Assembly (NCBI GenBank): GCA_036556985.1
Contig: DATBIK010000049.1
Span: 1 to 47,667 of the forward strand
Origin: JAPSGM01 sp036556985
Lineage (GTDB): Bacteria; Chloroflexota; Limnocylindria; QHBO01
Reading direction: 5' to 3'
Length of the DNA stretch: 47,667 bases
Part shown: positions 17,374 to 24,790 of the stretch, in pieces
Numbering within the stretch: position 1 is the first letter of the stretch
How the letters are laid out: the number at the start of each line of letters is the position of its first letter
The notes under the pieces: model-generated
The model's input: the letters and a program-made list of their open reading frames with translations, nothing else
The model's database searches: none
What the model was told of the DNA's origin: nothing
Translations under genes and position numbers: made by a program

Positions 17374-17748
17374 TCACCAGGCGTCGATCGCCGGCAGCCG
17401 GCTGAGCCGCCAGCGCCCCTCGCCGGCGGGCGCCAGCGTGACGAGGTCGACCCGCAGTCCCGCCGCCCCGCGCGCGGCGCCGGTGGCGGACGCGTAGTCG
17501 ACGAGTGCCGACCGCAGCCGGGCGACGCGCCGGGCATCGACGCTTTCGGCCGCGCCACCCGCCCGCGTCGTGTGACGCACTTTCACCTCGACGCCCACGA
17601 GCACCCCGTCCGGGTCGCGGAGGACGAGGTCGAGCTCGCCCGACGGGCAGCGCCAGCGACGCGCGAGCAGCCTCCAGCCGTGGCCCGACAGCCAGCGGGC
17701 CGTCGCCAACTCGCCGCGCAGCCCGAGCACGTGGCGCGGGTCGGGCAC
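17374..17748 (-). CDS. YraN/UPF0102 family endonuclease-like protein
   Basis: Small restriction-endonuclease-fold protein of unknown role; the family is often next to rnhB, as here. In 124 residues it has the N-terminal LRGELATARWLSGHGW, SGELDLVLRDPDG (metal-binding Asp), and VGVEVKVRHTT (the ExK of the PD-(D/E)xK core). The start is GTG at 17748 with GAGGAGG six nt upstream. It lies 33 nt downstream of rnhB and is the last gene of the rplS-rnhB-yraN group, ending 16 nt from the convergent LysM gene. Confidence 0.9.
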   Translation of the reverse strand: MPDPRHVLGLRGELATARWLSGHGWRLLARRWRCPSGELDLVLRDPDGVLVGVEVKVRHTTRAGGAAESVDARRVARLRSALVDYASATGAARGAAGLRVDLVTLAPAGEGRWRLSRLPAIDAW

Positions 17749-17781
17749 GTTCCCTCCTCTTCGATGGGAGGCGGCGCTTGG

Positions 17782-18450
17782 TCAATCCTCGGGTTCGAAG
17801 TCCTCCTCGTCGAGGATCGGTCCCTCGAGGAACAGGTCGAGGCTGAGCTGCTCGCCGGCGAGCAGCATCCGGATCGGCGCGAACGAGCGGCGGTGCCAGG
17901 CGCATGGCCCCTCGGTGAGGAGCGCGTCGAAGTGGCGCTGCGTCCCGTAGCCCTTGTTCCGCGCGAAGCCGTAGGCCGGGTAGCGTCCGTCGAGCTCGGC
18001 GCAGATCCGGTCCCGCGTGACCTTGGCGACGATGCTCGCCGCCGCGATCGAGGCGCTGATCGCGTCCCCGTCGATGATGGCGCGCTGCGGCAGGTCGACG
18101 TCGCGCAGGCTGAGGGCGTCGATGACGAGGTGATCCGGACGCTCCGGCAGCCGGCCGAGGGCCTCGGCCATCGCCAGCTTGGTGGCCTGCAGGATGTTGA
18201 TGCGGTCGATGACCTCGACCTCGACGCAGCCCACGCCCACCGCATCGGCCCGGTCGAGGATGCGCTCGTAGAGCGCCTCGCGCCGAGCGCGGCTGAGGAC
18301 CTTGCTGTCGCGCAGGCCCTTGATCCGATGGTGCTCCGGCAGGACGACCGCGGCCGCCACCACGGGGCCGGCGAGCGAGCCGCGCCCGACCTCGTCGATA
18401 CCGGCGATGCGCTGGAAGCCGGCGAGACGCAGCTCACGCTCGTGGCGCAT
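17782..18450 (-). CDS. rnhB: Ribonuclease HII
   Basis: Cuts RNA in RNA-DNA hybrids and at single ribonucleotides in DNA. Motifs in 222 residues: RIAGIDEVGRGSLAGPVVAA (D19 and E20 as metal ligands), GLRDSKVLSRARREAL, HLVIDALSL (third Asp), and SASIAAASIVAKVTRD, then YPAYGFARNKGYGTQRHF. The start is taken as ATG at 18450, about 17 residues before the active-site motif, as in many homologs. An in-frame GTG at 18525 would give a longer, low-complexity N-terminus without a Shine-Dalgarno. It follows rplS, a common bacterial neighbour. The C-terminus is acidic. Confidence 0.94.
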   Translation of the reverse strand: MRHERELRLAGFQRIAGIDEVGRGSLAGPVVAAAVVLPEHHRIKGLRDSKVLSRARREALYERILDRADAVGVGCVEVEVIDRINILQATKLAMAEALGRLPERPDHLVIDALSLRDVDLPQRAIIDGDAISASIAAASIVAKVTRDRICAELDGRYPAYGFARNKGYGTQRHFDALLTEGPCAWHRRSFAPIRMLLAGEQLSLDLFLEGPILDEEDFEPED

Positions 18451-18529
18451 GTGCGCGTCGCGCACGCGGGGGGTGCGGCGCCGGGGACGCCGCGCTTCGA
18501 CCGATCCCTGGCGGAGATCGGTCACCGGA

Positions 18530-18871
18530 TCAGCGGCGCTCGCGGAGGGTGGCGGACTTGCCGACCCGGGCGCGGAGGAAGTAGAGCTGCGCGCGTCGAG
18601 CAACGCCGTGGCGGACCACCTCGATCTTCTCGATGCGCGGGGCGTGGACCATGAAGGTCCGCTCCACGCCAACGCCGCTGGCGATGCGGCGCACGGTGAT
18701 CTGCTGGTTCAGGCCGCCGCCGCGCATGCGCATGACGGTCCCCTCGAACACCTGGACCCGCTCACGGTTGCCCTCGACCACCTTCACGGAGACGCGCACC
18801 GTGTCGCCGGGGGCGATCTGTGGCACGTCGGTGCGGAGCTGCTCGCGCTCGAGCTCCTTGATGGCATCCAT
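18530..18871 (-). CDS. rplS: 50S ribosomal protein L19
   Basis: L19 lies at the 30S-50S interface. The 113 residues are normal length and carry IAPGDTVRVSVKVVEGNRER, VQVFEGTVMRMRGGGLNQQI and YFLRARVGKSATLRERR. The start is ATG at 18871 with GAGGT nine nt upstream. It is separated from trmD by 144 nt holding its own promoter, unlike the tighter trmD-rplS unit in many bacteria. The 5' leader holds a strong tetraloop hairpin. Confidence 0.97.
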   Translation of the reverse strand: MDAIKELEREQLRTDVPQIAPGDTVRVSVKVVEGNRERVQVFEGTVMRMRGGGLNQQITVRRIASGVGVERTFMVHAPRIEKIEVVRHGVARRAQLYFLRARVGKSATLRERR

Positions 18872-18890
18872 GATGGGGCGACCTCGTTAT

Positions 18891-18906
18891 CGCGGGCTTA
18901 CCCGCG
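18891..18906 (-). other. Hairpin in the rplS leader
   Basis: Perfect 6-bp stem CGCGGG/CCCGCG with a 4-nt loop, 20 nt before the rplS ATG and just upstream of its Shine-Dalgarno. Possible translational control by L19; that is inference only. Confidence 0.4.
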
Positions 18907-18973
18907 GCTTATCGGCGGCATGAATCGGTGGGCGTGAAGAACGCGACCGATCGGGACCGGCCGCGACCGGCGG

Positions 18974-19003
18974 AGTATAGCAGCGGCGTCCGGGCGCCCA
19001 CAA
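18974..19003 (-). promoter_or_regulatory. Promoter for rplS-rnhB-yraN
   Basis: Minus-strand TTGTGG (18998-19003), an 18-nt spacer, then TGC-TATACT (TATACT at 18974-18979), an extended -10. Its position between the trmD stop and rplS gives a leader of about 95 nt. The palindrome ACCGGCCGGT (19003-19012) overlaps the -35 edge. Confidence 0.6.
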
Positions 19004-19015
19004 CCGGCCGGTCGG

Positions 19016-19747
19016 TCAGGCGTGGTCGGCCTCGTGCCCCAGCTCGTCCAGGGTGCGGCGGTCCTCGTCGCTCAGGTCGGCCGTCTCGAGCAGGTCGGGA
19101 CGTCTCTCGAGCGTGCGCCGCAGCGACTCGCGGCGACGCCAGCGCGCGACCTCGCCGTGGTGGCCGGAGAGGAGGACGCCCGGCACCTCCATCTCGCGGA
19201 AGGCTTCGGGCCGGGTGTACTGGGGGTGCTCGAGCAGTCCGGTCGCGAACGAGTCGGACTCGTGCGACGCGGCCTCGATCACGCCGGGGACGAGCCGCGC
19301 CACGGCGTCGATGAGGACAAGCGCCGGCAGCTCGCCGCCGGTCAGGACGTAGTCGCCGATGCTCACCTCGCGGTCGACCAGGCTCGTCCGGGCCCGCTCG
19401 TCGAGGCCCTCGTAGCGGCCGCACACGAGGGCGAGGTGCGGGATCCCGGCGAGCACCCGCGCCAGGCCGTCGGACAGCCGCTCGCCGGCGGGGTCGAGGA
19501 GGACGACATGGGCACCGGCCCGGCGCAGCGGGTCGATCGCGGCCGCCAGAGGCTCGGGGCGGAGGACCATCCCCGCTCCCCCACCGTACGGGTAATCGTC
19601 CACGCTCCGATGCCGGCCGAGGCCGTGCTCGCGGAGGTCGTGGACGCTCACCTCGACCAGGCCGCGTTCGAGGGCGCGACCGATGACCGACGTCCGCAGC
19701 GGCACGTCGAACACCTCCGGGAAGAGTGTGACGATGTCGATCCGCAC
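19016..19747 (-). CDS. trmD: tRNA (guanine-37-N1)-methyltransferase
   Basis: Methylates G37 next to the anticodon and prevents frameshifting. The 243-residue SPOUT protein starts MRIDIVTLFPEVFDVPLRTS. It has YPYGGGAGMVLRPEP and the trefoil-knot SAM site (LALVCGRYEGLDERA, SIGDYVLTGGELPALVLIDA, LVPGVIEAASHESDSF), ending with HPQYTRPEAFREMEVPGVLL. It starts with GTG at 19747, one nt after the rimM stop. It closes the ffh-DUF3352-rpsP-khpA-rimM-trmD group. Confidence 0.97.
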   Translation of the reverse strand: MRIDIVTLFPEVFDVPLRTSVIGRALERGLVEVSVHDLREHGLGRHRSVDDYPYGGGAGMVLRPEPLAAAIDPLRRAGAHVVLLDPAGERLSDGLARVLAGIPHLALVCGRYEGLDERARTSLVDREVSIGDYVLTGGELPALVLIDAVARLVPGVIEAASHESDSFATGLLEHPQYTRPEAFREMEVPGVLLSGHHGEVARWRRRESLRRTLERRPDLLETADLSDEDRRTLDELGHEADHA

Positions 19748-19748
19748 C

Positions 19749-20264
19749 TCAGCGCACCTCCTCGGGCTCCCATCGCACGATCATGCGCCCGGCCGCCACG
19801 TCGATCTCGCGGACGACGTCGCGCAGCGCCGGGATCAGCAGCTCGCCGCCAGGTCCCTCGATGCGGTACACCTCGTTCTCGCCGGCCCGGAAGACCTCCA
19901 CCACGCTGCCCAGCGGCGTGCCGGCCTCGTCGACCGCCTCCAGGCCGACGATCTCGTGCCAGTACCAGCTCCCCTCGGGCAGCGGCTCGGCATCGACCTC
20001 GAGGTATCGGCCGGCGAGGGCCTCCGCCGCGTCGCGATCGACGATGCCCTCGACCGCGACGACCGGGACCCGACCTCCCGACTGCAGATCGGTCACCCGG
20101 CGGGGCTGCTCCTCGCCCTCGAGGTAGAGCGAGGCCCCGACCACGAGGCGTCCGGGGACGTCGGTCAGCGACTCGATGCGGAACGCGCCGGCGAGCCCCT
20201 TCGCCCCGAGCACGCGAGCCACGGCGAGCCGCTCAGTCGTTGCTCTCGATCTCCAGCTCGACAT
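19749..20264 (-). CDS. rimM: 16S rRNA processing protein RimM
   Basis: RimM binds S19 and helps mature the 30S head. The 171-residue length is typical. It has the N-terminal block LAVARVLGAKGLAGAFRIES, a middle region LAGRYLEVDAEPLPEGSWYWHEIVGLEA, and a PRC-barrel half with LGSVVEVFRAGENEVYRIEG, ELLIPALRDVVREID and MIVRWEPEEV. The ATG at 20264 overlaps khpA by 32 nt; this start is kept because later candidates would trim the first strand. It is followed one nt later by trmD. Confidence 0.94.
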   Translation of the reverse strand: MSSWRSRATTERLAVARVLGAKGLAGAFRIESLTDVPGRLVVGASLYLEGEEQPRRVTDLQSGGRVPVVAVEGIVDRDAAEALAGRYLEVDAEPLPEGSWYWHEIVGLEAVDEAGTPLGSVVEVFRAGENEVYRIEGPGGELLIPALRDVVREIDVAAGRMIVRWEPEEVR

Positions 20265-20469
20265 GGCGGCCGTCGCGCGTGGCGGCCACCCGCAGCAGGG
20301 CGCGAATCGCGTTCGCGATGCGACCGTCGCGGCCGATGACCCGGCCCATGTCCGATTCGTCGACGGTGAGGATCAGCGCGACCTCGTCGTCGTCCTCCTC
20401 GACCTCGACGCTCACGGCATCGGGGTTGTCGACGAGCGCGCGGGCGATGTACTCGAGCAGCTCTTTCAC
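20233..20469 (-). CDS. khpA: KH-domain RNA-binding protein KhpA (YlqC)
   Basis: A single KH-domain protein of 78 residues. It starts VKELLEYIARALVDNPDAVS and has the KH GxxG loop in MGRVIGRDGRIANAIRALLR. KhpA pairs with KhpB/Jag in studied Gram-positives to bind RNA and affect cell-wall growth; no khpB is in this window. The GTG at 20469 forms a GTGA overlap with rpsP, and the gene overlaps rimM by 32 nt. The rpsP-khpA-rimM-trmD order is widely conserved. Confidence 0.93.
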   Translation of the reverse strand: MKELLEYIARALVDNPDAVSVEVEEDDDEVALILTVDESDMGRVIGRDGRIANAIRALLRVAATRDGRHVELEIESND

Positions 20470-20813
20470 TCGTCGGCCGCCGCTGCGGCCGGGGCGGCCG
20501 ACTTCTTCGTGCGGGGCTTGCCTGCCGGCTTCGCTGCGGCCTTGGCCGGCTCGGCCGTCGCGCCCGCCGGCTCCGCGAGCCCGGCCTGTCGCATGAGCTT
20601 CACCACCGTGTCCGACGGCGTGGCGCCCTTCGCGATCCACGCGTTCAGCTTCTCGCCGTCGATCTGCACGGTGGCGGGATCGGTGAGCGGGTCGTAGAAG
20701 CCCAGGATCTCCAGGGCGCGGCCGTCCCGTGGACGGCGGCTGTCAATGGCGATCACCCGGTAGCTGGGGCGCTTCGTGGCCCCCACCCGGGTGAGCCGGA
20801 TCCGTACTGCCAA
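20466..20813 (-). CDS. rpsP: 30S ribosomal protein S16, TTG start and Ala/Lys tail
   Basis: S16 is a small-subunit assembly protein. Conserved block: AVRIRLTRVGATKRPSYRVI, then RRPRDGRALEILGFYDPLT. The start is TTG at 20813, eight nt after AGAGGA, so residue 2 onward matches the universal S16 N-terminus. The frame stays open upstream but does not look like S16. At 115 residues it carries an extra C-terminal tail of about 30 residues rich in Ala, Lys and Pro (AKAAAKPAGKPRTKKSAA), often seen in high-GC lineages. It lies 70 nt after the DUF3352 gene. Confidence 0.95.
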   Translation of the reverse strand: MAVRIRLTRVGATKRPSYRVIAIDSRRPRDGRALEILGFYDPLTDPATVQIDGEKLNAWIAKGATPSDTVVKLMRQAGLAEPAGATAEPAKAAAKPAGKPRTKKSAAPAAAAADE

Positions 20814-20883
20814 GTCGTTCGTCCTCTCTGTCTCGTTGCCCCGCGGCCGCGGGGCGTCGGTTCGAATGCCGTCGGGCTCGGCC

Positions 20884-22449
20884 CTAGCGGACCGTGAGCA
20901 CGACGTGGAAGTCGCTGCGTGCCTCATCGGGGCGCGCCGGAGCCGTCATCGCCAGGGCTCCGGCCTGGAGCAGGATATCGCGGGCTTCGCCCGTCACGCC
21001 GAGCTCCTCTCCCGCCCCGTCGACAAGCGCACCGACATCGAGCCAGAGCTCGTTGCCGCCGCGGCTGCCGGCGAGCTCCCAAGCCTGCGTGTAGCGCGAG
21101 TCCGCGGCCAGGCTCCGGCCATCCCCACGGGCCTCGAGTGCCGCCGCCACGTCGACGGCACTCAGGCCGATGACGACGATCCCCTCCGAGACCGCGTAGG
21201 AGACCATGCCGAGCTCGGGCACGGCGACGCTCGTCACGGTGGCGGCACCCACCTGCTCGGTCGTGGCGGCCGCCCCGCGCTCCTCGAGCGCGGCCCGCAT
21301 CCGCTCCAGCGCAGCCGCGGCCGCGTCCGGATCGGACGGGCGGAGAAGGAGCTGGCCGGTCGGGAGCATGCCCTCCAGGCCGGAAATCGCGACGGCAGCC
21401 TCCCGATCGAAGAGCGGCAGGACGTCGCCGTCGAGGTTGATGCCGAGCCCGAGGGCGGCAATCGCGCGCAGCTGGGTGAGCAGGCCCACGAGATCCTCGC
21501 CACCCTCCGCGCTGCCGAGCTCGTCTTCGGCGGCCTGCAGCGACTGGCTCAGCCCGAACACGACGAGCTCGGCCTGGGTGGAAGCGGGCATCCACTCGGC
21601 GAGGCTTGACGGCTCGCTCGACAGGGCGAACGCCTCGTTGGCCTGCGCGGATGCGGCGTCGGCGTCGAATGGGGCCGAGCCTTCGAGGCGGAGCCCGGTC
21701 GGCTCAACCAGGAGGGCGAGGCTTGCGGTGCGGTAGCCACCGAACTGCTCCCCGAGGCCAGCCGACGCACCGAACGCCTCGAGGTCGACGTACATCGAGG
21801 CCAGGTGGTCTGCCGCCACGTCGTCCATCGCGTCGCGGAAGGCGGCCGAATCGGCGAGGGAGTCGGTCCGGCCGGCATCCGCGTCGAGCCCGTCGCGTAC
21901 GGCGTCGGTGCTCGAGCCGACGAGCACGACGTCGTCGAGCAGGGCCCAGCTCGTCTCGGCCGTCACCGAGACGGTCACCCCCTCGTGAGTCTCCGACGCG
22001 ATCGACAGCCCCAGGTCGGAGGCGATGCGTGCCAGCGCCGTCTCGGCGGCGACGGGATCCTTCACGTCGATGACGGCGAGCATGTTCGCCTGCTCCGGGT
22101 CGACGCCCTCCGGCTGGACCGAGAGCGCGACCTGGTCGCCGAGCCAGGGTCGGACATCGGCCTCGTAGTCGATGCCGGCGTCACCGAGGAAGCGAGCGGT
22201 GATCTCGTGGATCTTCTGGTCGAGCGACGCGGTGTCCGCGAAACCCGGGACGTGGCTCATGAGCTCGCCGAGGTTCAGCTTCTGCCCGGTCGACGGCTGC
22301 AGATACAGCGTCGCGTACACGGCCGTGTGGGCCGGGACTGCGCGCGCGGCACGATCCGCCTGTGCCGCGAAGACGAACAGGTACGCGCCGAGGACCGTCG
22401 CTGCGGTGAGCGAGAGGAGGGTGGTGAGCGCGATGACGAGCCGATGCAC
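20884..22449 (-). CDS. DUF3352-family membrane-anchored protein
   Basis: 521 residues with one N-terminal membrane helix (about 4-29, IALTTLLSLTAATVLGAYLFVFA) and a large outside domain with two repeated halves. The pattern of ADVRPWLGDQVALSV, LAVIDVKDPVAAETALARI, YVDLEAFG and MVSYAVSEGIVVIGLSAVDVAAAL is typical of DUF3352 proteins, whose function is unknown. The start is GTG at 22449, 3 nt after the ffh stop, so it is cotranscribed with the SRP GTPase. Its presence between ffh and rpsP is unusual, since that junction is normally direct. No catalytic motif is visible. The call rests on recognition of the family pattern. Confidence 0.75.
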   Translation of the reverse strand: MHRLVIALTTLLSLTAATVLGAYLFVFAAQADRAARAVPAHTAVYATLYLQPSTGQKLNLGELMSHVPGFADTASLDQKIHEITARFLGDAGIDYEADVRPWLGDQVALSVQPEGVDPEQANMLAVIDVKDPVAAETALARIASDLGLSIASETHEGVTVSVTAETSWALLDDVVLVGSSTDAVRDGLDADAGRTDSLADSAAFRDAMDDVAADHLASMYVDLEAFGASAGLGEQFGGYRTASLALLVEPTGLRLEGSAPFDADAASAQANEAFALSSEPSSLAEWMPASTQAELVVFGLSQSLQAAEDELGSAEGGEDLVGLLTQLRAIAALGLGINLDGDVLPLFDREAAVAISGLEGMLPTGQLLLRPSDPDAAAAALERMRAALEERGAAATTEQVGAATVTSVAVPELGMVSYAVSEGIVVIGLSAVDVAAALEARGDGRSLAADSRYTQAWELAGSRGGNELWLDVGALVDGAGEELGVTGEARDILLQAGALAMTAPARPDEARSDFHVVLTVR

Positions 22450-22452
22450 GCG

Positions 22453-23799
22453 CTAGCGCTCGATGAGGCCGCGCAGGCCGCCGCCCATGCCGCCGAGGTT
22501 CGGAATCCGCCCGCCGCTGATCTGGCGCATGAGCTTCTGCATCTCCGCGAACTGCTTGAGGAGGCGGTTCACGTCCGCGGTGGTGGTCCCGCTGCCGAGC
22601 GCGATCCGCCGCCGGCGGCTGGCCTTGATGATCTCCGGCCGGCGTCGCTCATCGGCGGTCATCGAGTCGATGATGGCCTCGATGCGCGCCAGGTGCCCCT
22701 CGTCGACGGCCTGCTGCGCGGCGCCCGCCATCTGCCCGGCGCCGGGGATCATCTGCATGATCTGGCCGATGGGGCCCATCTGCTTCACCTGGTTGAGCTG
22801 GCTCCGGAAGTCCTCCAGCGTGAAGCGCGACTCCATCATCCGCTGCGCGACCCGCTCGGCCTCCTCGCGGTCGACGTTCTCCTGGACGCGCTCCACGAGC
22901 GAGAGGATGTCGCCCATGCCCAGGATGCGCTGCGCAAGGCGATCCGGGTGGAACGGCTCGAGACCGTCGGTGCGCTCGCCGGTGCCGATGAAGGTGATCG
23001 GCAGCCCCGTCACGCTGCGAATCGACAGCGCGGCGCCGCCGCGGGCGTCGCCGTCCATCTTCGTGAGCACGAGGCCGGTGATCGGGAGCCGCTGATGGAA
23101 GGCCTCGGCGACGCGGACCGCCTCCTGGCCGCTCATGGCGTCGACGACGAGCAGCGTCTCCCCCGGGGTCACCGACCCGGCGATCCGGACCAGCTCGTCC
23201 ATCATCGGCTCGTCGACGTGCAGGCGGCCGGCCGTGTCGATGAGGACGAGGTCGAGCCCCCGCTGACGAGCGGCCTCCAGACCGGAGCGGGCCACCTCGA
23301 GGGCCGGTGTTCCGGTGGGGCGCGTGTGGACCTCGATCCCGGCCTGGTCCCCGAGCTGCACGAGCTGGTCGACCGCCGCGGGCCGATACACGTCAGCGGC
23401 GACGAGGAGCGGGCGGCGACCCTCCTTGCGCAGGCGAACCGCCAGCTTGGCGGCGGTCGTCGTCTTGCCCGACCCCTGCAGGCCGACGAGCATGAGGACC
23501 GATGGGCGGGCGCCGAGCTCGAGCTCACGGCGCTCGCCGCCAAGGACTGCGACGAGCTCGTCGTGCACGATCTTCACGACCTGCTGGCCGGCGTCGAGCC
23601 CGGAGAGGACCTCCAGGCCCAGTGCCCGCTCGCGCACCTTCGCAACGAACGCCTTCACGACCTTGAAGTTCACGTCCGCCTCGAGCAGGGCGAGCCGGAT
23701 CTCGCGCAGCGCGACGTCGAGGTCGGCCTCGGTGATCTTCGCCTTGCCCCGCAATCGCTGGGTGATCGACTGCAGGCGCGCAGACAGGGATTCGAACAT
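22453..23799 (-). CDS. ffh: Signal recognition particle GTPase Ffh
   Basis: The protein subunit of SRP, targeting nascent membrane proteins to FtsY. Of 448 residues, the N domain (about 1-95) leads into the G domain with P-loop GLQGSGKTTTAAKL (from 106), LLVAADVYRPAAVDQL, VLIDTAGRLHVD, TKMDGDARGGAALS and GTGERTDGLEPFHP. The methionine-rich M domain follows (QVKQMGPIGQIMQMIPGAGQM, SRRRRIALGSGTTTADVN), ending in a glycine-rich tail (GGMGGGLRGL). The start is ATG at 23799. A good promoter lies 48 nt upstream, so ffh heads its own operon though it follows ftsY. Confidence 0.97.
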   Translation of the reverse strand: MFESLSARLQSITQRLRGKAKITEADLDVALREIRLALLEADVNFKVVKAFVAKVRERALGLEVLSGLDAGQQVVKIVHDELVAVLGGERRELELGARPSVLMLVGLQGSGKTTTAAKLAVRLRKEGRRPLLVAADVYRPAAVDQLVQLGDQAGIEVHTRPTGTPALEVARSGLEAARQRGLDLVLIDTAGRLHVDEPMMDELVRIAGSVTPGETLLVVDAMSGQEAVRVAEAFHQRLPITGLVLTKMDGDARGGAALSIRSVTGLPITFIGTGERTDGLEPFHPDRLAQRILGMGDILSLVERVQENVDREEAERVAQRMMESRFTLEDFRSQLNQVKQMGPIGQIMQMIPGAGQMAGAAQQAVDEGHLARIEAIIDSMTADERRRPEIIKASRRRRIALGSGTTTADVNRLLKQFAEMQKLMRQISGGRIPNLGGMGGGLRGLIER

Positions 23800-23846
23800 T
23801 CGGTGAACCGGGTACGGGGATGATGGCTCGCGCGGAGCGGCTGCCA

Positions 23847-23875
23847 ATTCTAGGCGGCGGGGCGCGCTCCGGCAA
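23847..23875 (-). promoter_or_regulatory. Promoter for ffh-DUF3352-rpsP-khpA-rimM-trmD
   Basis: Minus-strand TTGCCG (23870-23875), a 17-nt spacer, then TAGAAT (23847-23852). It sits in the 85-nt gap between ftsY and ffh. Spacing is ideal and the match is 4/6 plus 5/6 to the sigma-70-type consensus. Confidence 0.65.
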
Positions 23876-23884
23876 CGCTGGCCC

Positions 23885-24790
23885 TCAGGCGAGCAGCCAC
23901 TCCACGTAGGCCTCGGGGTCGAACGGGGCGAGCGCGTCGACCTCCTCGCCGATGCCCGCGAACACGATCGGCACACCGAGACGGTCCGCGGCGGCCAGCG
24001 CCACGCCTCCCTTTGCCGTCCCGTCCAGCTTGGTGAGGACGATACCGGTGACCCCCGCCTCGCGGCTGAAGGCCTCGGCCTGGGCGAGCCCGTTCTGGCC
24101 GGTCGTGGCGTCCAGCACGAGGAGCACGTGGCGGGGCTGATCCGGCAGCTTGCGGCGGATGACGCTCACGATCTTCGTGAGCTCGGCCATGAGCTGTGTC
24201 TTGTTCTGGAGCCTCCCCGCCGTGTCGATGATCACCGCATCGGCACCGCGCGACTCGGCGGCGGCCACCGCGTCGAAGGCGACCGCCCCGGGGTCAGCGC
24301 CGGCGCGCTGGGCGACGACCGGCAGGCCGAGCTCGTCGCCCCAGATGCGGAGCTGCTCGATCGCCGCCGCCCGGAACGTGTCGCCCGCAGCGAGGATGAC
24401 GCTGCGCCCCTCGCGGACGAGCCGGTGCGCGAGCTTCGCGATCGTGGTCGTCTTGCCGGTTCCGTTGACCCCGACCATGACCACCACCGACGGCGCCGGG
24501 CCCAGCTCCCAGGCGCCCGACCCGGTGCGCGCCAGCCGCTCGCGGAGCTCCGCGGCCAGCGCCTCACGTGCTGCCTCCGGCGAGCGTCCAGCGCGCGCCC
24601 GGGCCGCGTCGACCATGTCGAGCGCCGCCTCCGGGCCGATGTCGGCGGCGATGAGCGCCTCCTCGACCTCCTCCCAGCTCGCCGCGTCGGCCGGGCCGGC
24701 GAAGATCGCACGCAGGCGCGCGCCGAGCCCTCCCGGTCGCGGCCGCAGGCCCATCCCGGTCGGCCCGCGCGCCGGGCGCGGCATCGTCAC
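23885..24790 (-). CDS. ftsY: SRP receptor FtsY
   Basis: Membrane-associated GTPase partner of Ffh. At 301 residues it has a short N-terminal stretch (about 1-20, Pro/Arg/Gly) in place of the long acidic A domain of E. coli. The N domain (WEEVEEALIAADIGPEAALD) is followed by the G domain: P-loop VGVNGTGKTTTIAKLA (107-114), AAGDTFRAAAIEQLRIW, DAVIIDTAGRLQNK, LTKLDGTAKGGVAL and GIGEEVDALAPFDPEAYV. The start is GTG at 24790 in a GTGA overlap with smc; ATG at 24784 is an alternative. Confidence 0.96.
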   Translation of the reverse strand: MTMPRPARGPTGMGLRPRPGGLGARLRAIFAGPADAASWEEVEEALIAADIGPEAALDMVDAARARAGRSPEAAREALAAELRERLARTGSGAWELGPAPSVVVMVGVNGTGKTTTIAKLAHRLVREGRSVILAAGDTFRAAAIEQLRIWGDELGLPVVAQRAGADPGAVAFDAVAAAESRGADAVIIDTAGRLQNKTQLMAELTKIVSVIRRKLPDQPRHVLLVLDATTGQNGLAQAEAFSREAGVTGIVLTKLDGTAKGGVALAAADRLGVPIVFAGIGEEVDALAPFDPEAYVEWLLA

